Assembly (NCBI GenBank): GCA_029237825.1
Contig: JAQZBQ010000002.1
Location: 186,001-250,000 of the forward strand
Origin: Bacteroidota bacterium
GTDB taxonomy: Bacteria; Bacteroidota; Bacteroidia; B-17B0; Aurantibacillaceae
Length of the DNA: 64,000 nt
Reading direction: 5' to 3'
Shown: piece after piece, positions 1 to 9,418 of the stretch
Numbering within the stretch: position 1 is the stretch's first letter
Layout of the letters: the number at the start of each line of letters is the position of its first letter
The notes under the pieces: model-generated
Database searches by the model: none
What the model saw: only the letters and a program-made list of their open reading frames with translations
What the model was told of the DNA's origin: nothing
Made by a program: the position numbers and the translations under genes

Positions 1-200
1 TGCTGAAAACTAAGACTCGAAAAAGCCAAAATCAAAACAATACTATATCTAAAAAAAATTCTCAATTTATTGTATAGAGCGCACCGTTTTTATAAAACTC
101 TACAATCAACAAATATAGCATTAACAAAATAGTAAACAAAGATTTTTTTTGAGATTACCTCAGTGTGCGTAGGTCATTAATGATTATATTTCGAGTAAGA

Positions 201-782
201 ATGATCCACAACGAAAAATACAATCATTTTTCTGACAACGAATTAATATCAGAATACAAATCAACCAGAGATTCGGTGCTCGTTGGGATACTATATAAGC
301 GGTATTCGCATTTGGTTTTAGGTTTATCGTTGAAATACCTTAAAGATATTGATGAGTCAAAAGACGCAGTCATGCAGATTTTTGAAAAATTGATGGGTGA
401 TTTATTACGACACGATATTGAGTATTTTAAAAGCTGGTTATATACACTTTCTAAAAACCATTGCCTCATGATTTTACGGGCCAGGCAATCAAGATTAAAA
501 AAGGAAATTGACCTGCAGGTAAATGCCGATTCGTTTATGGAAACTCGAACCGATGAGCATCATTATACCAGCGATGAAAAAGAACGACAGTACTTGCTGC
601 TTGAAAAAGCCATCAACGAACTAAAAGATGATCAAAGGCGATGTATTGAACTGTTTTATTTAAAGGAAAAATCTTATAGTGAAATTGTGGACGTTACAGG
701 ATATAGTTTAAACGAAGTGAAAAGCTTTATCCAAAACGGGAAAAGAAATTTAAAAATAAAATTAGAAAAAGCGGGTGAATAA
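201..782 (+). CDS. ECF-type RNA polymerase sigma factor
   Basis: Small sigma-70 factor of the extracytoplasmic-function type, which directs RNA polymerase to a stress or surface regulon. The N-terminal half carries the sigma-2 region (acidic/aromatic helix around the DESKDAVMQIFEKL stretch) and the C-terminal third the sigma-4 helix-turn-helix (LKDDQRRCIELFY followed by SYSEIVDVTGYSLNEVKS). No sigma-3 region is present, as expected for ECF factors. The open frame extends to a GTG at 165 and an ATG at 180, but I prefer the ATG at 201 (MIHNEKYNHFSDNEL) because homologues begin shortly before the FSDNELI helix. The stop overlaps the following membrane protein by 8 bases, the classic arrangement of a sigma factor with its anti-sigma partner. 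Function is secure at family level; the regulon is unknown. Confidence 0.9.
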   Translation: MIHNEKYNHFSDNELISEYKSTRDSVLVGILYKRYSHLVLGLSLKYLKDIDESKDAVMQIFEKLMGDLLRHDIEYFKSWLYTLSKNHCLMILRARQSRLKKEIDLQVNADSFMETRTDEHHYTSDEKERQYLLLEKAINELKDDQRRCIELFYLKEKSYSEIVDVTGYSLNEVKSFIQNGKRNLKIKLEKAGE

Positions 783-1929
783 AAAGGAGCACAATAAATC
801 CATTAGTTCTGATGAACTCCTTGCTCGATTAAAAGACAAGCAAAGCGGGCAGAATAATGATTTGGACGATTTTGAATCTGAAGCTCTTGAGGGCTTCGCG
901 AGCCATACGGATGTGCGGGAGGCTCGTACCTTAATAGATGAGATGAATCTTTCAATTTCAAAAAAGATTTCCAATCGTGATGAAAAATTAACGCAAAGAC
1001 GTGTTATGTGGTTTAGCGCTGCTGCCTCCGTTCTGGTTATTTTTTTGCTGACTGTTTTTTTTGTTAAAAAGAATGGCGATCAGGTTGGTGCCAATATCGC
1101 TTTAAATGAACCTAAGAATGAACAATTAATTGCTCCGGGTTTCCAGTCTCCCGCATCGGTATCAGCAGAAGGTAGTATGGGTAAAAATGACATTTTGAAA
1201 GAAACGCAATTAAACATCTCCGAAGGAAAAACGTTGAAACAACAGGAAAAAATTTTGGAAGAAGTAAACGAAAAGACAGTTCTTTCAGCCCCGGCGGTAC
1301 AGAATGTTGATAAAATGGAAAGCGATGAAGCAGCCAACATTTCGGGTCAGACCGATGTTGCAAGTGATTACGTTTCTGTGGAAGACAAGCTCGAAATGCA
1401 GGCTAATGGTGCAGTAGCGGAAGAAAAACAATCTGATAGTTATAATCGGGTGGCTCAAAATACCAGAACAAACTCTGAAAGCATTAAGGATTCTAAAATG
1501 CTAAGCAAAAATGCTGATAAGGACACTGAAGGTGAATCTGAACAAAAAAAGGGCAAGGCAGCTGAAAATGCCGCGGTAACAATTTCAACTGCTGCTCCCG
1601 CAAAAAAGGCTCCTTCAGTTTCCCAACCTTTAACTGAAGAACAGGCGTACTATAGGGGAGGGAATAACGCGCTGGTTGATTATTTAAAGAAAAAATTAAG
1701 TACCGATAATTCCATAGAATTAAAAGGGAAGTATTGGGTGCGGGCAATAATCTCAATAAATGGAAAGGTAAGTGTGGATACTATTAAGCAAACTTCAGCT
1801 TCCTCCTGTAATTGTATTGAAAAAATGAAAACTCTGTTAAACAACACAACCGATTGGCAGCCAGCTACATTTAATGGAATAAAAACAGAATCTGAAGTTG
1901 AATTCGAAATAAATTTAGATTCAAATTAA
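775..1929 (+). CDS. Probable anti-sigma factor with periplasmic TonB-C-like domain
   Basis: 384-residue single-pass membrane protein starting at a GTG inside the sigma gene, so the two are translationally coupled. Residues 1-75 are a charged cytoplasmic segment (the likely sigma-binding part, with no recognisable zinc-binding HxxxCxxC motif). Residues about 79-97 form one membrane helix. Residues about 100-285 are a low-complexity Glu/Lys/Ala/Ser linker. Residues about 290-384 resemble the TonB C-terminal fold (ALVDYLKKKL, then WVRAIISINGKVSVD and a final beta strand EVEFEINL), with a CNC pair in between. Its anti-sigma role is inferred from gene order and topology. The TonB-like end could sense periplasmic or outer-membrane protein state. 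Its 3' end overlaps the convergent MFS gene by 9 bases. Confidence 0.72.
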   Translation: MNKKEHNKSISSDELLARLKDKQSGQNNDLDDFESEALEGFASHTDVREARTLIDEMNLSISKKISNRDEKLTQRRVMWFSAAASVLVIFLLTVFFVKKNGDQVGANIALNEPKNEQLIAPGFQSPASVSAEGSMGKNDILKETQLNISEGKTLKQQEKILEEVNEKTVLSAPAVQNVDKMESDEAANISGQTDVASDYVSVEDKLEMQANGAVAEEKQSDSYNRVAQNTRTNSESIKDSKMLSKNADKDTEGESEQKKGKAAENAAVTISTAAPAKKAPSVSQPLTEEQAYYRGGNNALVDYLKKKLSTDNSIELKGKYWVRAIISINGKVSVDTIKQTSASSCNCIEKMKTLLNNTTDWQPATFNGIKTESEVEFEINLDSN

Positions 1930-3165
1930 GCCCCGTTTTTCGCGGTTTCCGTAATCTAAAATGAGGAAATAATAAAGCACTACTCCGAAGGCATATAAAC
2001 CGGAGGTAATTAAAAAAATGGATACAAATTCATAACCCTGATGAAACATAATTTTAACCAGGTAACCGCTTATTACCCAACTACCACTCCAGATTGCAGC
2101 AGTTAATGCACTTGTAATTTCTCGGTTTCGTTCCCCTACATAATTCATTACAAGTTCCGAAGTCATTGGTCCGGCCATGTTCATGAGGGGTTGCCTCAGG
2201 AGGTAACAGCAGATTGCAATGTATACGGCAATACTGTACTGGCTATAAAACTGTGTTGTGGCTAAAGCTATTAAGGAAACAACCGCAAGAGATTGGGTCG
2301 TTGGAATGGCAAGTTTATACCCGATTTTATCTTTTATTCGAGGAACCATCATCGCCCCCCACGCCACAAGAATAGCTGCAATAGCGCTAACAAAACCGAA
2401 GGTTCCCTTTCCCATATGATGAACCTTGTCGAAAAATAAACTAATAAAGGGTATGGTTAGCCCGGCGCCTGTGGCAATGATAAGAGTTGGTACGAGTCCT
2501 TTAAAGATCAATACCCAGTCATTTTTTTCTTTTTTGTGTTTAAGTTGATTCGTTTTAAAATCGTTCACCTCTTCTTTTAATTTTACTTTTGACATAAAAA
2601 ATATACCTCCAAGACCCAATAATGAGAACAGGATTAAAATGTTTTCTTCATTAAAAAATACTGGATTGATGCGATCCAGTATCGCAATTACAATGCCGCT
2701 CAAAATTCCTGCAAAGCTCCAGGTGCTATAGCTGAGGGCTATTCCTGAAGTATGATTTGCTTTATCTTCATTCCTTAAAATATACGGTGTAATGGGAATT
2801 TGCATAAAGGTAAACGACGTTCCCCATAGAAAAAGAGAAAGATAAATAAGATCATGGAGTTTTAAATGAATGCATAAAACAATGCAGAGCCCAAATATAG
2901 GTACGAGAATGGTGGAGAGGTAAAAGTAAGGTTTTATGATCCGGCCTCTGAGTAGATAACCCACCGGGATTGCCAGTACAAATACTCCCAGAAATCTAAA
3001 CATTATAAACAGTGCAATTTCTTCTTCGCTGAATCCCTTGCGACTCATGTACAAGGGAAGGATATTCATAAAGGTGGCATTTACCAACTGAATGAAAAAT
3101 TCAGAAATAATTACATTTAGAATGTCGGGTTTGAGTTTATTGTAATCTTTAACGAAAGCGAACAT
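1921..3165 (-). CDS. Major facilitator superfamily transporter
   Basis: 414-residue inner-membrane protein with about twelve hydrophobic segments split by a charged central loop near residues 200-220 (KLKEEVNDFKTNQLKHKKEK), the typical MFS 6+6 layout. Loop motifs such as GYLLRGR after helix 2 and PRIKDKIGYK after helix 8 fit the MFS loop 2-3 and 8-9 positions. The substrate cannot be read from sequence; drug or sugar efflux/uptake are both possible. The gene starts at ATG 3165, 3 bases after the miaA stop, and is the last gene of the leftward DUF6702-miaA-MFS unit. Confidence 0.82.
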   Translation of the reverse strand: MFAFVKDYNKLKPDILNVIISEFFIQLVNATFMNILPLYMSRKGFSEEEIALFIMFRFLGVFVLAIPVGYLLRGRIIKPYFYLSTILVPIFGLCIVLCIHLKLHDLIYLSLFLWGTSFTFMQIPITPYILRNEDKANHTSGIALSYSTWSFAGILSGIVIAILDRINPVFFNEENILILFSLLGLGGIFFMSKVKLKEEVNDFKTNQLKHKKEKNDWVLIFKGLVPTLIIATGAGLTIPFISLFFDKVHHMGKGTFGFVSAIAAILVAWGAMMVPRIKDKIGYKLAIPTTQSLAVVSLIALATTQFYSQYSIAVYIAICCYLLRQPLMNMAGPMTSELVMNYVGERNREITSALTAAIWSGSWVISGYLVKIMFHQGYEFVSIFLITSGLYAFGVVLYYFLILDYGNREKRGLI

Positions 3166-3168
3166 GCA

Positions 3169-4077
3169 CTAGGTGTACTGGAAAACAAGATCAAGGTAAG
3201 CTTTCAGCTTTTCAGCCTCTGTGGGTTCAAAGGATTCAAATTCATCCTGATGGTTAAACCATGTAAGCTGCCGCTTAGCGTATCGTCGTGTATTTTGTTT
3301 AATTAATTCAATTGCTTCCTGCAATGAAAGCGTACCGTCTAAATAACTAAACAATTCTTTGTACCCAACGGTGTTTAACGCGTTTAAAGTCCTATTTGCA
3401 TATAATGCCTTTGCTTCCTCCAACAGCCCATCTTTCATCATTTGGTCAACTCGATCGTTTATCTTTTTGTACAAGGTTTCCCGGGAGGTATTGATCAAAA
3501 TTTTAAAAGCTTCGAACGAACGATGTTTCTTTTCCTTTTTTCTAAATCCAGAATAGGGTGTCCCGGTGTTGATGCAAACTTCGAGGGCGCGCATCAGGCG
3601 CTGTGGGTTATTCAAATCAACGGATCGGTAATATTCCGGATCACGTTTTTTTAGTTCTTCCTGTAAATATCCGATTCCATTCTGCTGGTAATCTTTAATT
3701 AGCTTTTCCCTGATTTCAGGCGGTATTTTCTCAAATTCATCTATTCCGTTTAATAGCGCGTCGAGGTACAAACCTGAGCCACCAACCACAATGAGTGTAT
3801 TGTTTTTGACAAAAAGTTGTTCGATGCAATCAATGGCGTCTTTCTCAAACTGCCCCGCGTCATAAGCGTCATAAATACTTTTATGTCCAATGAAATGATG
3901 TTGAATATTACCCATCTCTTCCGTAGTGGGTTTTGCCGTGCCGATATTCATTTCTTTGAAAAATTGCCTCGAGTCGGCGGAAATTACCGGGCACTTAAAG
4001 TGCTTAGCCAGTTCAATGGATATTGCTGTTTTCCCAACGGCAGTCGGCCCCGCAATAACTATAAGATTACGTTTCAA
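3169..4077 (-). CDS. miaA: tRNA dimethylallyltransferase MiaA
   Basis: Transfers a dimethylallyl group to the N6 of A37 in tRNAs that read codons starting with U. The N-terminal P-loop (GPTAVGKT, residues 10-17) is followed by the SADSRQ substrate segment with NIGTAKP, and by the GGSGLYLDALL and NPQRLMRALEV motifs of the family. The C-terminal TVGYKEL and TRRYAKRQLTWF blocks are intact. The length of 302 residues is normal. The start is a TTG at 4077; no in-frame ATG lies between it and the upstream stop, and it gives the expected N-terminus. It lies 2 bases from the DUF6702 gene and 3 bases from the MFS gene, so the three are probably co-transcribed. Confidence 0.97.
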   Translation of the reverse strand: MKRNLIVIAGPTAVGKTAISIELAKHFKCPVISADSRQFFKEMNIGTAKPTTEEMGNIQHHFIGHKSIYDAYDAGQFEKDAIDCIEQLFVKNNTLIVVGGSGLYLDALLNGIDEFEKIPPEIREKLIKDYQQNGIGYLQEELKKRDPEYYRSVDLNNPQRLMRALEVCINTGTPYSGFRKKEKKHRSFEAFKILINTSRETLYKKINDRVDQMMKDGLLEEAKALYANRTLNALNTVGYKELFSYLDGTLSLQEAIELIKQNTRRYAKRQLTWFNHQDEFESFEPTEAEKLKAYLDLVFQYT

Positions 4078-4079
4078 AA

Positions 4080-4643
4080 TTAAAAATTGAATTCGATTTT
4101 ATTTTCGGGGTTAGTTACCTTGCTGCTTTTTTTAATTCCGCGTATTTCAGCGTGTGCAATGTTGATTTGCTGCGCTATATAATCGTATAATAAGGAGCAT
4201 TCGAGGGTAATTTTTTTTGGAGGGACAATTTTTTTGATCTCCAAGTAAATCCAGATAGATTCTTCTTCTTTTTCATAGCCCAAATAAGAGAGCGTTTGTT
4301 TTTGCGAATCCAAAGAAATTTTAAGATGTTCTTTTATATAACGAAATACAGCTGAATCCGCCTTCGGTTTATTTGGAGGGTTTAAGAGGTCGACGGTTTG
4401 GTGATTCACTTTTCGGAGTGCATCTTCCAAATCATTAGTAAACAGCCGCGCACTAACCTGAACAACTTTTTGAGCGGTGTTATATTTAATATCCACAACA
4501 CCAACATAATACGGATGTTTTTTTAAGGTAAATCCGAAAATGAAAAGAAGGAATAGCCCCAAAAACAAATAATTTACCGCAGGTGTAAAATTCTGGCCAG
4601 AACTGGCAATATTCTTTATTTTTAGCACATACAAAAATAGCAA
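4080..4643 (-). CDS. DUF6702 family protein
   Basis: Up to 187 residues with one N-terminal hydrophobic segment (about residues 25-40), followed by HPYYVGVVDIKYN, a stretch matching the start of the mature part in DUF6702 proteins, which in Bacteroidota often sit beside HupE/UreJ and M1 peptidases exactly as here. The function is unknown; an exported envelope role is likely. The start is uncertain: the longest frame begins with TTG at 4643, only 5 bases from the divergent HupE start, while a GTG at 4628 also gives a Lys-containing export signal. No ATG is available. The family assignment comes from memory of the motif and gene neighbourhood. Confidence 0.7.
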   Translation of the reverse strand: MLFLYVLKIKNIASSGQNFTPAVNYLFLGLFLLFIFGFTLKKHPYYVGVVDIKYNTAQKVVQVSARLFTNDLEDALRKVNHQTVDLLNPPNKPKADSAVFRYIKEHLKISLDSQKQTLSYLGYEKEEESIWIYLEIKKIVPPKKITLECSLLYDYIAQQINIAHAEIRGIKKSSKVTNPENKIEFNF

Positions 4644-4648
4644 TAATA

Positions 4649-5251
4649 ATGATCGATTTTTGGATTTGGTTTGACACAGGATTCAGGCATATTTTAGACT
4701 GGAACGGTTATGACCATATTCTTTATATTATTGCGTTGTGTGTTTTGTTTTCGATTTCCGAATGGAAGAAGCTGGTAATTCTGGTTACTGCCTTCACTAT
4801 TGGCCATTCGCTGACTCTCGCCTTCAGTGTTATGAACCTATTTACAATAAAACAATCCTACATTGAAATTCTTATTCCGCTTACAATTATTTCTACCTGT
4901 GTGATCAATATTTTTTTTCGGAACAGATCAAGTAATAATGAAAAGTCAAATGATACAAAATACCGAATCAATTACTTGTTGGCTTTAATTTTTGGATTTA
5001 TTCACGGGATGGGTTTTTCTTACCTGCTCCGGTCACTGCTCGGTAGAGAGGAGAATATTACGTTGCCGCTTCTTTCTTTTAACTTGGGCCTCGAACTTGG
5101 CCAGTTGATCGTTGTGGCTTTTACTCTGGCACTCTCTGTTTTTTTGGTTAGATTTGCCAGGATAAGAAAACCGGATTTCGTTTTTTTTGTTTCATCGGCT
5201 GTTTTTGGAATTTCATTTTTATTATTTGTTCAACGTTTAATTACATTATAA
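4649..5251 (+). CDS. HupE/UreJ family membrane protein
   Basis: 200-residue polytopic membrane protein. It has the family signatures in order: GYDHILYI near residue 20, FTIGHSLTLAF near 50, FGFIHGMGFSYL near 115, and FNLGLELGQL near 145. The conserved His, Asp and Glu residues inside membrane helices suggest metal (Ni or Co) handling, as proposed for HupE, but Bacteroidota members are not tied to hydrogenase or urease, and neither enzyme is seen here. The ATG at 4649 matches the expected N-terminus. The M1 peptidase starts 1 base after its stop, so the two are co-expressed. The promoter must overlap the start of the divergent DUF6702 gene. Confidence 0.85.
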   Translation: MIDFWIWFDTGFRHILDWNGYDHILYIIALCVLFSISEWKKLVILVTAFTIGHSLTLAFSVMNLFTIKQSYIEILIPLTIISTCVINIFFRNRSSNNEKSNDTKYRINYLLALIFGFIHGMGFSYLLRSLLGREENITLPLLSFNLGLELGQLIVVAFTLALSVFLVRFARIRKPDFVFFVSSAVFGISFLLFVQRLITL

Positions 5252-5252
5252 A

Positions 5253-7604
5253 ATGCTTCGGTTTTTTAAAGTTTCTTCTTTGTTTTGTATGGCAATTTCT
5301 GGAACATTTGCCCAGAATATTAAAAACAACCCTACCTCGAATCATGGGAACAAGTTCGAGCAGCTTGGCACAATTTTACCCACAGCTAATGAATACAGGA
5401 CTGCATCCGGTGCCCCCGGCAGCAAGTACTGGCAACAAAAAGCAGATTACAATATTGAGGCAACCCTCGATGAAAAAAACCTGATGTTGATCGGGAAAGA
5501 ACAGGTAACGTATACAAATAATTCACCGGACAAATTGAATTATTTGTGGATGCAATTGGACGAAAATCAGCATGATCCAAAAGCGGATAATAACTTTTTC
5601 GACAATAATAAGATGAGCCCTCCTATGGATTATAACGCTGTAAAAGCCATGGAAGTAAATGAAACGTTAAAAGGTTTAGGGGATCAGATTTTAGCGGTAA
5701 CGGATGAGTTTGGTAAACCATTAAAGTTTACAATTAATCAAACCATGATGCGGGTTGATTTACCCAAAACATTAAACCCTGGTTCTAAGGTGAAGTTTAA
5801 TGTAAAGTGGCAATATAAAATTGGGAACCGTATGGAAGTTGGCGGCCGTGGCGGCTACGAGTTTTTCAAAGAAGATGGCAACCATTTATTTACCATGACG
5901 CAATGGTATCCACGGATGTGTGTTTATAGTGATTTTCAGGGTTGGCAAAATAAGCAATTTACAGGACGCGGTGAATTTGCCTTGGCATTTGGCGATTATA
6001 CAGTGAAGATGACTGTTCCTGCAGATCATATGGTTTGTGCAACTGGTGAATGCCAAAATTATGCACAGGTGCTTACACCAACACAAATGGCACGTTGGAA
6101 TAAAGCAAATATGAATTATAGTGATGTCACAGAAATAGTAACACTTGAAGAGTGCGCTGCCGCAGAAAAAAATAAATCAGCAGCAACCAAGACATGGATT
6201 TTTAAAGCTGATAGCGTAAGAGATTTTGCCTGGGGATCTTCCAAAAAATTTATGTGGGATGCCATACCGATTAAAGTAGAAAATAAAAAAGTTATGTGTA
6301 TGAGTTTTTATGCTAAAGAAGCTGCTGGCCTTTATAGGAGGTATTCAACAAAAACGGTAGCCCATACGATAAAGACTTACTCAAAATATACCATTCCTTA
6401 TACTTACCCCGTAGCTCAGAGCGTCGAGGCATCGAACGGAATGGAGTATCCAATGATCTGTTTTAATTTTGGGAGGACAGAAAAAGATGGAACTTATACG
6501 GAGGGAACAAAATATGGCATGCTAGGTGTCATTATTCATGAAGTCGGACATAATTTTTTTCCTATGATCATTAACAGTGACGAACGTCAATGGAGTTGGC
6601 TGGACGAAGGTTTGAATACATTTATGCAGTTTATCACTGAACAGGAATTTGATAACAATTATCCATCTAATCGCGGCCCTGCGCATAAAATGGTTGATTA
6701 TATGCGTTTACCTAAAGATCAGTTGGAACCAATTATGACCAACAGCGAAAACATTAATAATTTTGGGGCAAACGCCTATGGAAAGCCATGCACTGCTCTC
6801 AATATTTTGCGTGAAACGGTTATGGGTCGCGAGTTATTTGATTTTGCGTTTAAACAATACTGTAACCGTTGGGCGTTTAAACATCCCACACCAGCAGATT
6901 TTTTCCGCACAATGGAAGACGCAAGCGCCGTAGATCTTGATTGGTTTTGGCGTGCCTGGTTTTACGATATTGAACCGGTTGACGTTTCCATCGATTCTGT
7001 GAAAGCATATACGTTTGTTAATAATAAAGAAGTCCCGGTTAAAATTGACACAATGCGAATTTTTCCTAAAGCGAAAGACTTTGAATTTGTTTCTAAAATC
7101 AGAAATAAAGAAGCAGGAATTAAATTTTTAGTAGATGTTGATACAACACTTCGCGACTTTTATTACCATTATAAGCCAGAGACAAGATCCGGCGTGGAAA
7201 AGAAAGCGGTTAACAGATATGAAAACATTGAAGCGGTGAGTGATTCAGCGTTTGAAACTGTAAAGGGAAAATATAATTATGAAATTTATTTTACCAATAA
7301 AGGCGGTTGCGTTACTCCGCTCATAATTCAATGGAATTTTAAGGATGGCACGTCTGAAATTGATCGTGTAAACGCTTACATATGGCGTAAGAATGAAAAA
7401 AATGTAGTGAAAACGTATTCAAAAAATAAAGAAGTAGCTTCCATTTTATTAGATCCTTATAAAGAAACTTGTGATATTGACGAAAAGAATAATACCTGGA
7501 ACATAAAAGAACCGGTAAGCCGTTTTGATATTTTTAAAGGGAAAACTGTAGGGCGAGGCCAAAGCACAGGTGGTAATCCAATGCAAAAGGCGAAGGCGAA
7601 GTAG
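5253..7604 (+). CDS. Secreted M1 family zinc metallopeptidase (long form)
   Basis: 783-residue exported peptidase. A signal peptide occupies about residues 1-20. The substrate-binding NGMEYP motif is at residues 395-400, and the zinc site HEVGH at 429-433 is followed after 18 residues by the third zinc ligand Glu in LDEGLN, so the HExxH-x18-E signature of M1 aminopeptidases is complete. A long C-terminal region (about 600-783) is beta-rich. There is no clear T9SS tail: the end is Lys/Gly-rich (PMQKAKAK). It is probably periplasmic or outer-membrane-associated. It is coupled to hupE (1-base gap) and followed 36 bases later by a second, shorter M1 peptidase. Confidence 0.92.
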   Translation: MLRFFKVSSLFCMAISGTFAQNIKNNPTSNHGNKFEQLGTILPTANEYRTASGAPGSKYWQQKADYNIEATLDEKNLMLIGKEQVTYTNNSPDKLNYLWMQLDENQHDPKADNNFFDNNKMSPPMDYNAVKAMEVNETLKGLGDQILAVTDEFGKPLKFTINQTMMRVDLPKTLNPGSKVKFNVKWQYKIGNRMEVGGRGGYEFFKEDGNHLFTMTQWYPRMCVYSDFQGWQNKQFTGRGEFALAFGDYTVKMTVPADHMVCATGECQNYAQVLTPTQMARWNKANMNYSDVTEIVTLEECAAAEKNKSAATKTWIFKADSVRDFAWGSSKKFMWDAIPIKVENKKVMCMSFYAKEAAGLYRRYSTKTVAHTIKTYSKYTIPYTYPVAQSVEASNGMEYPMICFNFGRTEKDGTYTEGTKYGMLGVIIHEVGHNFFPMIINSDERQWSWLDEGLNTFMQFITEQEFDNNYPSNRGPAHKMVDYMRLPKDQLEPIMTNSENINNFGANAYGKPCTALNILRETVMGRELFDFAFKQYCNRWAFKHPTPADFFRTMEDASAVDLDWFWRAWFYDIEPVDVSIDSVKAYTFVNNKEVPVKIDTMRIFPKAKDFEFVSKIRNKEAGIKFLVDVDTTLRDFYYHYKPETRSGVEKKAVNRYENIEAVSDSAFETVKGKYNYEIYFTNKGGCVTPLIIQWNFKDGTSEIDRVNAYIWRKNEKNVVKTYSKNKEVASILLDPYKETCDIDEKNNTWNIKEPVSRFDIFKGKTVGRGQSTGGNPMQKAKAK

Positions 7605-7640
7605 TTTCGTCAATCGTTTTTAATGGTTCATTAAGAATAC

Positions 7641-9281
7641 ATGAAATACCTCATTCATACCTTTTTAATAGTTATTGTCTGCTCATTTTCTTCTTATTCA
7701 CAAAAAAATCTTTTTACGAAGGAGGATACTTTAAAAGGAAGTAACACCGTTTTTCGTTCATGGTGGGACGTGTTACACTATCAGATTTCCGTTAACCCTG
7801 ATTTTCTAAACAAATCCATTAGTGGCAGTTGTACTATTCGTTATAAAGTGATCTCGGATACTTTAGATTACAAAATGCAGATTGACTTGCAGGACCCGTT
7901 AATCATTGATTCGTTTTTAGTTAACGGTTTAAGGTTTTACGATTTCATTAAGAAAAAAGATCGCTGGGTTTTGAACATGCCTTCACAGGTAAAAGGCAAC
8001 GAGTATCTTCTTATCGCATATTATCACGGGAAGCCAAAGGTTGCTAAAAATGCACCCTGGGATGGCGGTTTTGTGTGGAAAAAAGATTCATTAGGGAATC
8101 CATGGATGAGTGTTGCCTGCCAGGGTGTTGGGGCAAGTGTGTGGTTTCCCTGTAAGGATCTGCAAAGCGAGGAGCCGGATTCTGGCGCCACGCTTACCTT
8201 ACTCGTTCCAGATACACTCATAGGGATTGGAAATGGTAAGCTCATCGATCAACATGTAGTTGAGAAAGGACAGAGATCATACACATGGAACGTAATGAAC
8301 ACAATAAACAGTTACGATATCATACCGTACATTGGTAAATATACATGTATTCATGATTCCATTAAGGGTGAGAAAGGAGTTTTAATAACTGATTATTGGG
8401 TACTTGATTACCATATTGCTAAGGCTCAAAGCCATTTAAAAACTAATGTTATAAACACGCTGAAATGCCTTGAACATTGGTTCGGTTCTTATCCTTTTTA
8501 TGATGATACCTATAAGATTGTAGAAGCTCCTTATCTAGGTATGGAGCATCAAAGCAATATCGCTTACGGAAATTTATACCTGAACGGCTATGCAGGAATT
8601 GATCTTTCGAATTCTGGCTGGGGTTTAAAGTGGGATTTTATTGTTGTCCACGAAACTGCTCACGAGTGGTTTGGAAACAGTGTTACCGCGATGGATGTTG
8701 CGGATAACTGGATACATGAAGGCTTTGCTTCATATGCAGAGGTTTTGTTTACTGAATATTTTTTTGGAAAGGAAGCTGCGGATGATTACAGCGAGGGAAT
8801 CGGTAAGAAGATTGAGAACGATATTCCGTTAATTGGAATTTATGGCGTAAAAAAAGAGGGCAGTGGCGACATTTACAATAAGGGAAGCCGGCTAATTCAC
8901 ATGATACGCCAGTTGGTAAACGATGATGAAAAGTTTCGAACAATTTTACGTGATCTTTCTTCTCATTTTTATCACAAAATTATCACAACTAAAGAATTTG
9001 AAGATTATTTGATTAAGAAATCTGGAAAGAGTTTAAAACCCTTATTCGACCAGTATTTAAGAAGCACGAAAATTCCGATTCTTGAGTATAAGCTATTGGA
9101 AGGCAAGCTTGACTTTCGCTATGCAAACTGTGTTGAAGGTTTTAATATGCCACTGAAAATTACGGCAAATAAGGAATATACGATTCAACCAACGATGCAG
9201 TGGCAATCTGTTTTCTTGGAGGGTCAGCCAAAAGCAATTTCAATAGATCGAAATATGTATATCGAGTTGAAAACTAAATAA
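7641..9281 (+). CDS. Secreted M1 family zinc metallopeptidase (short form)
   Basis: 546-residue exported aminopeptidase-like protein with a signal peptide (residues 1-20, ending near SYSQ). The substrate motif is LGMEHQ with Gly300-His303 instead of GAMEN. The zinc motif is HETAH at 337-341, followed by EWFGN and, after 18 residues, by the Glu ligand in IHEGFASY. All catalytic positions are therefore present. The protein stops soon after the catalytic and small helical domain, so it lacks the large C-terminal domain of classical M1 enzymes. It belongs to the same rightward unit as the long M1 peptidase, from which it differs enough to be an old duplication or separate acquisition. Confidence 0.92.
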   Translation: MKYLIHTFLIVIVCSFSSYSQKNLFTKEDTLKGSNTVFRSWWDVLHYQISVNPDFLNKSISGSCTIRYKVISDTLDYKMQIDLQDPLIIDSFLVNGLRFYDFIKKKDRWVLNMPSQVKGNEYLLIAYYHGKPKVAKNAPWDGGFVWKKDSLGNPWMSVACQGVGASVWFPCKDLQSEEPDSGATLTLLVPDTLIGIGNGKLIDQHVVEKGQRSYTWNVMNTINSYDIIPYIGKYTCIHDSIKGEKGVLITDYWVLDYHIAKAQSHLKTNVINTLKCLEHWFGSYPFYDDTYKIVEAPYLGMEHQSNIAYGNLYLNGYAGIDLSNSGWGLKWDFIVVHETAHEWFGNSVTAMDVADNWIHEGFASYAEVLFTEYFFGKEAADDYSEGIGKKIENDIPLIGIYGVKKEGSGDIYNKGSRLIHMIRQLVNDDEKFRTILRDLSSHFYHKIITTKEFEDYLIKKSGKSLKPLFDQYLRSTKIPILEYKLLEGKLDFRYANCVEGFNMPLKITANKEYTIQPTMQWQSVFLEGQPKAISIDRNMYIELKTK

Positions 9282-9418
9282 CTTCTCCGCATTATTTTAG
9301 ATAAAGGAGTAATGCTTGAACCTATTCAAAGGCCGAAAGAAAACAATTATCCGATCTTTCTGAGAATCAGCTAAAGGGTAATTTATAGATTTCTAAAGTT
9401 TAATCCATAACACCGCAA

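Noticed and set aside
1-200. A+T-rich left edge
   Set aside because: No gene, hairpin or clear promoter can be supported; only the sigma-gene upstream region.
9290-9320. GCATTA/TAATGC inverted repeat after the short M1 gene
   Set aside because: Only six pairs, large loop and no T-run, too weak for a terminator.
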